Assembly (NCBI RefSeq): GCF_003011895.2
Contig: NZ_PXWF02000237.1
Coordinates: 25,586-89,585, forward strand
Direction: 5' to 3'
DNA from: Massilia glaciei
GTDB lineage: Bacteria; Pseudomonadota; Gammaproteobacteria; Burkholderiales; Burkholderiaceae_D
Length of the DNA: 64,000 nt
The notes under the pieces: generated by a model
Seen by the model: only the letters and a program-made list of their open reading frames with translations
What the model was told of the DNA's origin: nothing
The model's database searches: none
Position numbers and translations under genes: made by a program
In this document: positions 25,144-33,462 of the stretch, in pieces
Numbering within the stretch: position 1 is the first letter of the stretch
How the letters are laid out: each line of letters begins with the position of its first letter

Positions 25144-26805
25144 TTACTTCCCCTTGTCGGCCGGCGCGTCCTGCTTGACCGGCGTGAACAGCAGGTCGGC
25201 GAAGTCGTAGCTGAAGTCGGTTTCCTTCGACACCGGCGCCATCTTCATGCGCTCGATGCTGCCGTCCGGATTGAGCGAGAACGAGACATACGCGTCGGCG
25301 TTGAAGTTACGTTCCTTCCAGCGCACGATGAAGGTGTCGTGCTGAAAATGCTCAAGCTCCCCCGTCAGGTCCGGCGTCTTGGAAAAACGCATCACGCGCC
25401 TGGCGCCCTCCTTGTTGATCGTCACGCTGCCGTACCACGGGTCGGTGTATTCGCCGTCGTAGCTCGCCAGTGGCAGCGAGGGTTTGGAGGCGACCATGCG
25501 CGCCGTGGTCTTGTCCTTCTGCCGCGCAAGCTCCTTCGCGTGCGCCTCGTGTTCGACGTCGCTGACGAGCTTGATCCAATCGGTGGGCGCCAGGCCCAGA
25601 TACTGGTCGAGCAGGCGGTACTGCAGGGCGTTGAGCGCGCCGCCGCTTTCGGCGTTGGTCAGGATGGCGATCCCGAGCTTGGCGTCCGGCACCAGCACCA
25701 CTTTCGAGTAGAAACCTTGCAGCGCGCCGCCGTGCTGCGCCAGTTTCAGGCCCTTGTAGTCGCGCAACTGGAAGCCGAGGCCGTAGGCGAAGAAGTTGGG
25801 CTTGGTCGCCGCCAGCGCCGGCTTCGGCTCGCTGATGCGGATCGGCGTGTGCGCGGTCCACATTTCGGCCGCCTGCTTGGCGCTGAACAGGCGCACGTCC
25901 TCGCCCTTGCCGTCCTTGCCCGGTTTGACCGCGCCGGCGATCTGGCCGCCGTCGAGCAGCAGCGTCATCCAGCGCGCCATGTCCTCGGCGTTGGTGTTGA
26001 TGCCGACCGCGCCGACCGCGTTGTGGACCGGCAGCGCCCGCACCAGAGCGACCTTGCCATCGATTTTGCTGTGCGGGCCGGAGACGTTGGCCCTGCCCGC
26101 GTTTTCGGCCAGGCTGGTCGTGGTCGCGTCCATGCCCAGCGGTTTGAGGATGCGCTCGCGGATCGCGTCGCCCCACGGTTTGCCGGCCTTTTGCGCGATG
26201 ATTTTGCCGGCCACGATGTAGAGCAGGTTGTCGTAGGCGTAGCTGTCGCGAAAACTCGTGGCCGGGCGGATGTAGCGCAGGCGCTCGATGATCTCGTCGG
26301 TCGTGAACTTGGTCGTCGGCCACCACAGCAGGTCGCCGGCGCCCAGCCCCAGGCCGCTGCGGTGCGTGAGCAGGTCGCGCACCGTCATCGCGTGCGTGAC
26401 ATAGGCGTCGTACATCTGGAAGTCCGGCAGGTGCCTGGTGACCGGGTCGTTCCAGGACAGTTTTCCCTCGTCGACCAGCATCGCCAGCGCGGCCGCCGTG
26501 AAGGCCTTGGAGTTGGAGGCCACCTCGAAAACGGTGGCGCCGTCGACCGGCGCCGGCTTGCCCAGTTCGCGCACGCCGAAGCCGCGCGTGGCGATGACCT
26601 TGCCGTCCTTGACGACCGCGATCGCGATGCCGGGGACGTCGAAGGTTTTCATGGTGCGCAGGACGTCGGCTTCGAGGTCGAACGCGGCCAGCGGCGCGGC
26701 CGCCGCCGCAGGCGCGGGGACGGCCGGCGCCGGGCCCGGGTCCGCCTGCGCGCCCGCGCACAGGGCGAGCACGACCGCGGCGGCGATGTGTTTCATGATT
26801 GGCAC
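25144..26805 (-). CDS. exported serine hydrolase, beta-lactamase/class C fold
   Basis: 553 residues. A signal peptide (MKHIAAAVVLALCAGAQA, from the second Met) is followed by the penicillin-binding fold. SxxK is in SNSKAF (about residue 96), the YxN equivalent in YAYDN (about 188), and an HGG motif near LKLAQHGGALQGF. The C-terminal ~110 residues (DGEYTDPWYGSVTIN) match the DUF3471-type domain often attached to these hydrolases. Substrates range from D-amino-acid peptides to esters, so the exact one is unknown. It is downstream of, and 13 bp from, the M1 aminopeptidase gene on the same strand, suggesting joint expression in peptide breakdown. Confidence 0.85.
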   Translation of the reverse strand: MPIMKHIAAAVVLALCAGAQADPGPAPAVPAPAAAAAPLAAFDLEADVLRTMKTFDVPGIAIAVVKDGKVIATRGFGVRELGKPAPVDGATVFEVASNSKAFTAAALAMLVDEGKLSWNDPVTRHLPDFQMYDAYVTHAMTVRDLLTHRSGLGLGAGDLLWWPTTKFTTDEIIERLRYIRPATSFRDSYAYDNLLYIVAGKIIAQKAGKPWGDAIRERILKPLGMDATTTSLAENAGRANVSGPHSKIDGKVALVRALPVHNAVGAVGINTNAEDMARWMTLLLDGGQIAGAVKPGKDGKGEDVRLFSAKQAAEMWTAHTPIRISEPKPALAATKPNFFAYGLGFQLRDYKGLKLAQHGGALQGFYSKVVLVPDAKLGIAILTNAESGGALNALQYRLLDQYLGLAPTDWIKLVSDVEHEAHAKELARQKDKTTARMVASKPSLPLASYDGEYTDPWYGSVTINKEGARRVMRFSKTPDLTGELEHFQHDTFIVRWKERNFNADAYVSFSLNPDGSIERMKMAPVSKETDFSYDFADLLFTPVKQDAPADKGK

Positions 26806-26818
26806 GGTGGCGCTTCCT

Positions 26819-28711
26819 TTATTTGGCGGTCATCAGCGCGCTGACGCTCTTCTGGGTGGCGGGGTGGTAGCGCACCTTCGCCTTTTTAAACACGCCCTCG
26901 GCCCAGGCCTTGTCCTGCGGGCTCTTGAGCAGCGCGGCGTAAAGCGGCTTGACGAACTTCTGGCGTCCCACGCTCATCAGGAAGGCGTTCAGCGGCTCGC
27001 GCACGTCGCGGTAGCCGGCCTTGATCGAGGCGCGGTAGAAGCGGAACGCGACTTCGTTGTTGCGCGTCTTGGCCAGGCCGAAGGCGATGTCGAGCTCCTT
27101 GAGCTGGTCCACGCTGGCCTTGCCGTCGATATCGTTGAGGAACTTCATCCATTCGGTGGCGTTCCAGTTCTTGGTGTCGAGTTTGGCCGTGGCCAGCGTG
27201 CCCTTGAGCCAGGCGTCGCGGTCGGCGTCGAGCCTGGCGAGGCGGCTCGAGACGGCGCGCGGCGCGCTCGACGGGATGCCCGGCGCGTACAGCCACTCCT
27301 CGAGTTCGGCCTCGCTCATGACGCTCGGATTCTTTTCGAGCAGGTTCTTGCGCAGGTAGGCGACGAACTGGTCCGAGGTCACGCTCTGGAACGCGTGCTG
27401 GTCGAACCAGCCGCGCAGGAACGGGTCGAACACGGCGCGCCCGGCGCGCTGTTCGAGCGTGCGCAGGAACCAGGCGCCCTTCGGGTAGACCAGGCCGTCG
27501 TCGGCGTATTCCTTGGACGAGGTGTCGGGGCCCTTGGTCAGCAAGGCCTGTTTGGCCGCCTCGATGTCGCCCAGCGACAGCATCGCCTCCTCCTGCTCGA
27601 GCTGCAGGTTCATGGTCGCGACCTCCTCGCCGTACAGCGACTCGATGATGCGGGTGGTGACGTAGGTGGTGAAGCCCTCGTTGAGCCAGAAGTGCTTCCA
27701 CGAGGCGTTGGTGACCAGGTTGCCCGACCAGCTGTGCGCCAGCTCGTGCGCGATCAGGTCGACCAGGCTGCGGTCGCCCGCGATCATGGTCGGCGTGAGG
27801 AAGGTCAGGCGCGGGTTCTCCATGCCGCCGATCGGGAACGACGGCGGCAGCACCAGCATGTCGTAGCGGCCCCACCGGTACGGGCCGTACAGCGATTCGG
27901 CCGCCTTGATCATCTTTTCTGTGTCGGCGAATTCATATGCCGCGTCCTTGATGCGCAGCGGCTCCGCGTAGACGGCGCTGCGGCTGCCGAGGGCGCGCAC
28001 GTCGATCTCGCCGATCGCGATCGCCAGCAGGTACGATGGAATCGCCTGCGGCATCTTGAACTGCCAGCCGCCCTTGCCGGTGGCGTGCATGTCGTTGTCG
28101 GCGCTCATGACCACCCGCAAGCCCTGCGGCGCGTCGATGCGGGCGCTGTAGGTGAAGCGCACGGCCGGCGTGTCCTGCACCGGCACCCACGAGCGCGCGT
28201 CGAGCAGCTGCGACTGGCTGAACATGAACGGGCGCTTGCCCGACATGGTTTGGGCCGGCGTGAGCCACTGCAGCGCGGCCGCGCCGGGCGAGGTGCGGTA
28301 GTGGATGCGGATCTTGGCCGGCTGGCCGGCGGCGTGGATATGCAGCGCCTGGCCCTTCTCGGCGTCGGCCTTGCCCAGGCTGTGCGCCAGCGTGGTCCAG
28401 GCGCCCTTGGCGTCCTGCGTCTGCACCTTCGAGACGACCAGGTCGCGCGTGTCGAGGTCGAGCGCCTTGGCGTTTTTGTCGAGCCAGGTCAGCGACAAGT
28501 CGGCGTAGCCCGACAGGGTCTTCTTTTTAAAGTCGGCCTTGAGGTCCATGTGCAGGGCGCTCATTTTGACCTGGTCGTAGTCGGCGTAGCTAAGCGGGTC
28601 GAGCGCGAGCGCGAAGGCGCTGCACTGCATCAGGACGGCGCCGGCGGTAACGCGCAGCAGCGGCGCCGCTGACGGGAACAAACGGCGGGATGGAAGCGGC
28701 AATTTTGTCAT
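26819..28711 (-). CDS. M1-family zinc aminopeptidase, exported
   Basis: 630 residues from the ATG at 28709-28711 (MTKLPLPSRRLFPSAAPLLR, signal peptide ending near FALA). The family motifs are complete: GGMENPRL (the GxMEN exopeptidase motif) and the zinc site HELAHSW followed 18 residues later by NEGF (about residues 322-345). The C-terminal domain resembles leukotriene-A4-hydrolase-like aminopeptidases. It removes N-terminal residues from peptides, probably in the periplasm. The frame stays open for another 2 kb upstream, but that part runs antisense to other genes and is a shadow. Its neighbour downstream is the beta-lactamase-fold hydrolase. Confidence 0.92.
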   Translation of the reverse strand: MTKLPLPSRRLFPSAAPLLRVTAGAVLMQCSAFALALDPLSYADYDQVKMSALHMDLKADFKKKTLSGYADLSLTWLDKNAKALDLDTRDLVVSKVQTQDAKGAWTTLAHSLGKADAEKGQALHIHAAGQPAKIRIHYRTSPGAAALQWLTPAQTMSGKRPFMFSQSQLLDARSWVPVQDTPAVRFTYSARIDAPQGLRVVMSADNDMHATGKGGWQFKMPQAIPSYLLAIAIGEIDVRALGSRSAVYAEPLRIKDAAYEFADTEKMIKAAESLYGPYRWGRYDMLVLPPSFPIGGMENPRLTFLTPTMIAGDRSLVDLIAHELAHSWSGNLVTNASWKHFWLNEGFTTYVTTRIIESLYGEEVATMNLQLEQEEAMLSLGDIEAAKQALLTKGPDTSSKEYADDGLVYPKGAWFLRTLEQRAGRAVFDPFLRGWFDQHAFQSVTSDQFVAYLRKNLLEKNPSVMSEAELEEWLYAPGIPSSAPRAVSSRLARLDADRDAWLKGTLATAKLDTKNWNATEWMKFLNDIDGKASVDQLKELDIAFGLAKTRNNEVAFRFYRASIKAGYRDVREPLNAFLMSVGRQKFVKPLYAALLKSPQDKAWAEGVFKKAKVRYHPATQKSVSALMTAK

Positions 28712-28882
28712 GGTCTTCTCGAGTTGGATGGCGTGGCGAGGCGCTGCACGCTGAGCGATGCAGAATATCACTAACGCACGGGCAGCGAAAGCGCCCAGTC
28801 GCGCGCGCGTATGTACGGCGCGGGCACGGCCGGCGCCCTTCCAGCGGCCGGGGTAAAATTGGCGCATGGATACACTGGACCA

Positions 28883-29461
28883 ATGATCGAAGCCTTCCTC
28901 GTCTCGACCGGCATCGTCGCGCTTGCCGAAATCGGCGACAAGACCCAGCTGCTGGCCTTTTTGCTGGCCGCCAAATTCCGCCGCCCGCTGCCCATCGTGC
29001 TCGGCATTCTGGTCGCGACCGTCGCCAACCACGCGTTCGCCGCGGCTGTGGGCGGCTGGATCAGCGCCGCGCTCGGGCCCGACCTGTTGCGCTGGGTGCT
29101 GGGCGGCGCGTTCCTGGCCATGGCCGCGTGGACGCTCGTGCCCGACAATCTCGACGAGGGAGACGCCAAGCTCGCGCACTACGGCGTGTTCATGACCACG
29201 GTGGTCGCGTTTTTTCTGGCGGAAATGGGCGACAAGACGCAGATCGCGACCGTCGCGCTGGCGGCGCGCTACGACGCCATGTTGGCCGTGGTGGCCGGAA
29301 CCACCCTGGGCATGATGCTGGCCAACGTGCCGGCGGTGTACCTTGGCGCGCGCGTGGCGGCCGCGGTGCCGCTGCTGTTGGTGCACGGCATCGCCGCCGC
29401 GGTGTTCGCCGTTCTGGGCGTGGCGACGCTGCTCGGCGCCGGCGCGCGGTTCGGGTTTTAG
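28883..29461 (+). CDS. GDT1/UPF0016 cation transporter (manganese export type)
   Basis: 192 residues with six predicted membrane helices. Two inverted halves each carry the signature ExGDKTQ (AEIGDKTQ at about residue 14 and AEMGDKTQ at about 116). Proteins of this family (TMEM165, Gdt1, MneA) move Mn2+ and Ca2+, and the bacterial ones mostly export manganese. ATG at 28883 starts MIEAFLVSTGIVALAEIGDK. An in-frame upstream ATG at 28811 would add a non-hydrophobic leader and is unlikely. It is divergent from the M1 peptidase gene; I saw no clear yybP-type riboswitch in the 170-bp gap. Confidence 0.9.
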   Translation: MIEAFLVSTGIVALAEIGDKTQLLAFLLAAKFRRPLPIVLGILVATVANHAFAAAVGGWISAALGPDLLRWVLGGAFLAMAAWTLVPDNLDEGDAKLAHYGVFMTTVVAFFLAEMGDKTQIATVALAARYDAMLAVVAGTTLGMMLANVPAVYLGARVAAAVPLLLVHGIAAAVFAVLGVATLLGAGARFGF

Positions 29462-29505
29462 GCGCCGTGTAAAAATAGCGGTTAGAATTTTTTCAGCGCC
29501 CCGTC

Positions 29506-31914
29506 CTACGAAGGCGGCCGCGGATGCGCGCCCGAACCGAGCAGGCGTTCGAGCTCGAGCATCCCAACCGGCGGGCAGAAGTAATTTCCCTGCATTTCGT
29601 CGCAGTCGTATTGCTTGAGGAAGCTCAACTGGCCGCCGGTCTCGACGCCGTCGGCGATGACGCGTATGTTCAGATTGTGTCCGATCGCGATCATGGTCCT
29701 GGCGATATCGGCGCCCTCGTTTTGCGCGCTGATGTGTTCGATGACGGGGTGCGGGATCTTGATGTGGTTGACCGCCAGCTCGTGCAGATTGGCCAGGCTC
29801 GACGAGCCGCCGCCGAAGTCGTCGATCGTGAGCTTGATGCCGAGCTCGCGCGTGGCGCCGAAGATTTCCCTCGACAATTGCGGGTTGCGCATCAGGATAG
29901 ACTCCTTGACCTCGAGCGCGAACAGGCCAGGCGCGAGCCCGGCTGCGGAAAGTTTTTTGCCGATTTGCGCGACGTAGTTTTTTTGCGTCAGTTCGCGGAA
30001 GGAGACGTTCATGGATAGCGCGAGCTTGTCGTGGCCGAGCGCGGCCAGGTGCTGCAGCATGAGGCAGGTGTGCTCGAGCACCCACTCGCCCACCGCGACG
30101 ATCAGCCCGCTCTCCTCGGCGGCCGGGATGAATGCGCCAGGCAACAGGATGCCCTGCTGCGGGTGGCGCCAGCGCAGCAGGGATTCGGCGCCGACGATGG
30201 TGCCCGTGCGCAGGCACACGCGCGGCTGGAACGCGAGGAACAACTGGTCTTTTTCGATCGCGCCGCGGATGCCGGCCTCGAGCTCCTGGGCGGCCTCGCT
30301 GGTGCGGCGCATGGCCAGCGAAAAGAAGTGCACGTCGTTGCGCCCGGCCGCCTTGGCGTGGTACATGGCCACGTCGGCCGCCTGGATCAGTTCGATCGCG
30401 CTGGCGCCGTCGTGCGGATAGATGCTCACCCCCATGCTGGCGCGGATGTCGACTTCTTTGTCGAGCACCATGGCCGGCTTGGACAGCTCCTGGCGCACCC
30501 GGTCGATCATGCGCAGGGTGTAGCGCAGCGAAGGCTGGTTGTGTAGCACGAGCACGAATTCGTCGCCGCCGAGGCGGGCCACGGTGTCGCTGTCGCGCAC
30601 CGAGGACTGGAGCCGGCGCGCCACCACGCGCAACACCTCGTCGCCGCCGTCGTGGCCGAGCGTGTCGTTGATGTCCTTGAAGTTGTCGAGGTCGACGAGC
30701 ACCGCCGCGACCAGGCTCTTGTTGCGCTGGGCCACATGCAGGGCTTGCTCGAGGCGGTCCCACATGAGGCTGCGGCTGGCGACGCCGGTCAGCACATCGT
30801 GGTTGAGCGCGTGTTCGAGGGTCGAGGTGCGCACGATGGCGTCGGTGACGTCGTTGATGACGCCGATGAAATGGGTGGTCTCGCCTTTTTCGTCCTCGAC
30901 CGGGGTGACGGTGAGGTCGTTCCAGAACAGCTCGCCGTTTTTTTTAAGATTGCGGAACAGGACCTTGATTTCCCGGTTGTCCTTGAGCGCCTGGCGCAGC
31001 CTGGACCGCTCGTCGGGGTCGTGTTCGGGCGCGGCCATGAAGCGCGCGTCGCGGCCGATGACCTCGTCGGCGCGGTAGCCGGTGATGCGCTCGAAGGCGC
31101 GGTTGACGTATTCGATCGGATGGTTGTCTTGCACGCAGCCGGTGATGACGATGCCGTTGCTGCTGGCGTGCAAGGCGCGCTCGCGCAGGCGCAGCTGGAC
31201 CTCCTGTTTGCGCCGCTCGGAGATGTCGAGCCCCATGCCGCACAAATAGAGGCGCTCGTCGACCTCGAAGCGCGAACCGGTCAGCAGGTAGGGCGTGCTG
31301 CTGCCGTCGGTGGCGAGCAAATCGGCCTCGACCACCTGGACGTCGCCGTGGGTGAACGCGGCGCCGATTTTTTCGGCCACCTGCGCCTGCTGCCCGGCGG
31401 GGAACAGGGCGAGCGCGGGGATGCCGTCGAGTTGATCGGGGGTGCGCTTGGTCGCCACTTCGACGCGCTTGTTCCACATGACGACGAGCGCGTCCTGGTT
31501 CAGCACATAAAACGCGCCGGCGAGGAAGTCGACCATTTTCTTGAGGGGCACGCGGCCGATCAGCTCGTGTTCGGTTTCTTCGCCGCGGGCGACGGGGGCG
31601 CCGATGATGACGCTGTAGTTGTCGAACCTGCCCGACTGGGAATACTGCGGCACGAAGATCAGGTTGAAGGGCAGGACCTTGCCGTCGGCGTGGATGACTT
31701 GCGCATCGACTTGTTCGGCGTCGCTGTGCCAGGCCTGCATGGCGATCGCGAATTGTTCGCGCACGGCCTCGGGCAGGATGCTGGTGATCGAATGCAGGAG
31801 GATGTCGTCGGCCGCGTAGCCGAGCAGGCGCTCGCACGCCGCATTCCAGGACGTGATTTCGCCCGTCGGGCCCACCAGGAACGCGGCGGCGGGAACGTCA
31901 CCGGGTGCGGGCAT
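29506..31914 (-). CDS. PAS-PAS-PAS-GGDEF-EAL cyclic-di-GMP protein
   Basis: 802 residues from the ATG at 31912-31914, with a perfect GGAGG site 5 bases upstream. Three PAS-type sensor modules (about residues 10-110, 135-245 and 250-370, the last with MGLDISERRK and VINDVTDAIV linkers) lead to a GGDEF domain with intact RLGGDEF (about 448) and an inhibitory-site RxxD just before it. The EAL domain keeps ESLLRW, the Asn of MNVS, and DDFGGGSSS. It has IKIP where the usual KID stands, and ADGVE for AEGVE. The cyclase half is probably active and the phosphodiesterase half weak or a sensor. No membrane segment was seen, so the protein is soluble. Confidence 0.88.
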   Translation of the reverse strand: MPAPGDVPAAAFLVGPTGEITSWNAACERLLGYAADDILLHSITSILPEAVREQFAIAMQAWHSDAEQVDAQVIHADGKVLPFNLIFVPQYSQSGRFDNYSVIIGAPVARGEETEHELIGRVPLKKMVDFLAGAFYVLNQDALVVMWNKRVEVATKRTPDQLDGIPALALFPAGQQAQVAEKIGAAFTHGDVQVVEADLLATDGSSTPYLLTGSRFEVDERLYLCGMGLDISERRKQEVQLRLRERALHASSNGIVITGCVQDNHPIEYVNRAFERITGYRADEVIGRDARFMAAPEHDPDERSRLRQALKDNREIKVLFRNLKKNGELFWNDLTVTPVEDEKGETTHFIGVINDVTDAIVRTSTLEHALNHDVLTGVASRSLMWDRLEQALHVAQRNKSLVAAVLVDLDNFKDINDTLGHDGGDEVLRVVARRLQSSVRDSDTVARLGGDEFVLVLHNQPSLRYTLRMIDRVRQELSKPAMVLDKEVDIRASMGVSIYPHDGASAIELIQAADVAMYHAKAAGRNDVHFFSLAMRRTSEAAQELEAGIRGAIEKDQLFLAFQPRVCLRTGTIVGAESLLRWRHPQQGILLPGAFIPAAEESGLIVAVGEWVLEHTCLMLQHLAALGHDKLALSMNVSFRELTQKNYVAQIGKKLSAAGLAPGLFALEVKESILMRNPQLSREIFGATRELGIKLTIDDFGGGSSSLANLHELAVNHIKIPHPVIEHISAQNEGADIARTMIAIGHNLNIRVIADGVETGGQLSFLKQYDCDEMQGNYFCPPVGMLELERLLGSGAHPRPPS

Positions 31915-32143
31915 ACTTTCCTCCACAGGCCGCAAGAGCAGGAGTTACGGCAGTAAGCTCTGTGATTAAGACAAGCGTGGCATTGCGCACGTTCCGTTGA
32001 CGGCGCACAAAGCCGTGGCGGCTGATTGAAATCAGCGCATTCCGCCCTCGGCCTTGACAAAAGGGGCGTTCATTTTTTTTGGGCTTGGAACCACCCGCCG
32101 ATGGATTTGTCCAATAAACGTTGTGCCAAGGAGGGCGTCGATC

Positions 32144-32902
32144 ATGGTTGAAGAATTCACCCGCACCGGACCGTATATGGAGCTGGGCAGCTACCCCGTC
32201 TGGGCGCAGGAAATGATGCACTCGACCGTCAAGGCGAAACACAAGGTCGTCGACCACGAGTTGTTCGCCATGATGAAAGAGGCGGCGCTGCCCGAGCCCG
32301 AGACCAACAAATTCCTCGTCGGCGGCTGGCCCGTGATCGAACAGTTCCCCCAGTTCATGGCCGTCAACCTGTGCAAGGTGCAGTACGGGCGTTCGCGCGG
32401 CGAGGACATGGCGCGCAAATATCTGATGCGCAATATACGCGTCGAGCAGCACCATGCCGACCTTTGGACGCAGTGGGCGGCCGCGTGCGGGGTCGACAAA
32501 AAAGACTTGCTCGACAGCGCAGTGCCGGTCGAGACGCAGGCACTGAACCACTGGTGCTGGCACAGCTGCGAGCGCTCGTCGCTGGCCACGAGCATGGCCG
32601 CGACCAACCTCGCGATCGAGGGCGCGACCGGCGAATGGTCGACCCTCATCTGTTCGTCCGACACCTACGAGAACTCCTTCCCGCCCGAACTGCGCAAGCA
32701 GGCCACGCGCTGGCTGCGCCTGCATGCGCAATACGACGACACCCATCCGTGGGAGGCGCTCGAGATCATCTGCTCCCTGATCGGCAACCGGGCCGAGCCC
32801 AAATACGTGGCCTACCTCGCGCAGTGCATCTCGAACAGCTACGAATACATGGCGCTCTCGCTCGACCGCTGCATGTCGCACGAGCCGGTCGCGGCGCACT
32901 GA
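32144..32902 (+). CDS. TenA/PqqC-like haem-oxygenase-fold protein
   Basis: 252 residues from the ATG at 32144 with AAGGAGG about 9 bases upstream. The helical pattern (MELGSYPVWAQEMMHSTVKA, VEQHHADLWTQWAAACGV, HSCERSSLATSMAATNLAIE, YDDTHPWEALEII) is that of the TenA/PqqC superfamily. Acidic and His residues (EQHHADLW, CERSS, DDTHPWE) sit where the di-iron ligands of the haem-oxygenase-like oxidase subgroup would fall, so it could be an iron enzyme rather than a thiaminase. The substrate is unknown. No thiamine or PQQ gene is nearby. The gene is monocistronic. Confidence 0.72.
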   Translation: MVEEFTRTGPYMELGSYPVWAQEMMHSTVKAKHKVVDHELFAMMKEAALPEPETNKFLVGGWPVIEQFPQFMAVNLCKVQYGRSRGEDMARKYLMRNIRVEQHHADLWTQWAAACGVDKKDLLDSAVPVETQALNHWCWHSCERSSLATSMAATNLAIEGATGEWSTLICSSDTYENSFPPELRKQATRWLRLHAQYDDTHPWEALEIICSLIGNRAEPKYVAYLAQCISNSYEYMALSLDRCMSHEPVAAH

Positions 32903-32914
32903 GGTCTCTGGCGC

Positions 32915-33241
32915 TTAGCCCGGGAACAGCATCCACACCGCGAACGCGGCCACCACGAATGCGAAGTACTGGAGCGGCATGAAAAAAACCGTGTGGCTCG
33001 GTTTCACCAACACGTATTTTTTCGTCCCCGGATCGACTTGATGCTCGCCCGGAATCTTGGAGATGCCGTAGCCGAGCACCCAGATGACCGCGGCCGACAG
33101 GCCGAGGAAGAGCGTCGGCGCCCAACGGTGGCTTGAGTAATAGCCGGAGCCCATCACGAGGTCCAGGCCCAACTGTCCGAGCAAACAAAAAATGATCGGG
33201 ATGATAATGCCGATCAAACCCGCGCCTTGCCATATAACCAT
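32915..33241 (-). CDS. small hypothetical membrane protein
   Basis: 108 residues from the ATG at 33239-33241; a longer frame upstream to 33340 has no ribosome site. There are three hydrophobic segments (VIWQGAGLIGIIIPIIFCLLG, WAPTLFLGLSAAVIWVLGYGI, and the C-terminal LQYFAFVVAAFAVWMLF). A polar loop (KIPGEHQVDPGTKKYVLVKP) lies between the second and third. No family is recognised. It converges with the TenA-like gene with only 12 bp between the stops. Confidence 0.6.
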   Translation of the reverse strand: MVIWQGAGLIGIIIPIIFCLLGQLGLDLVMGSGYYSSHRWAPTLFLGLSAAVIWVLGYGISKIPGEHQVDPGTKKYVLVKPSHTVFFMPLQYFAFVVAAFAVWMLFPG

Positions 33242-33391
33242 TACCGCACCCCATAGAATTGAACAGAAACCTGCACTGGATGAATCCACGATCGGCCAAA
33301 TCGGTGCCAGAGTATGCCTCCGAATTCCAATTTTTTTCAATACAAAATGGCAACACTTAATCAGTCCGCAGCAGATCCCATGGCACAGGCA

Positions 33392-33424
33392 AAAAAAAAT
33401 CCCACCGCGCAGGTGGGATTTTTT
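33392..33424. terminator. bidirectional Rho-independent terminator
   Basis: A perfect 8-bp stem (ATCCCACC at 33399-33406, GGTGGGAT at 33412-33419) with a 5-base loop, flanked by an A-run and a T-run. It ends transcription of the PHP-domain gene (minus strand) and would also work on the plus strand. Confidence 0.85.
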
Positions 33425-33462
33425 ATCGGGCCGCGGCGGGTCGCCGCGCCCGGTTCACGCCA

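Noticed and set aside
28712..28882. yybP-ykoY manganese riboswitch ahead of the GDT1-type gene
   Set aside because: I looked for the conserved loops in the 170-bp gap and saw none that fit; a covariance search could still find a divergent one.
28712..30763. Upstream extension of the M1 peptidase frame to a 1,314-residue protein
   Set aside because: The extra part is antisense to the cation transporter gene and overlaps the GGDEF-EAL gene in another frame; its composition is Arg/Pro/Ala-rich as in GC-rich shadow frames.
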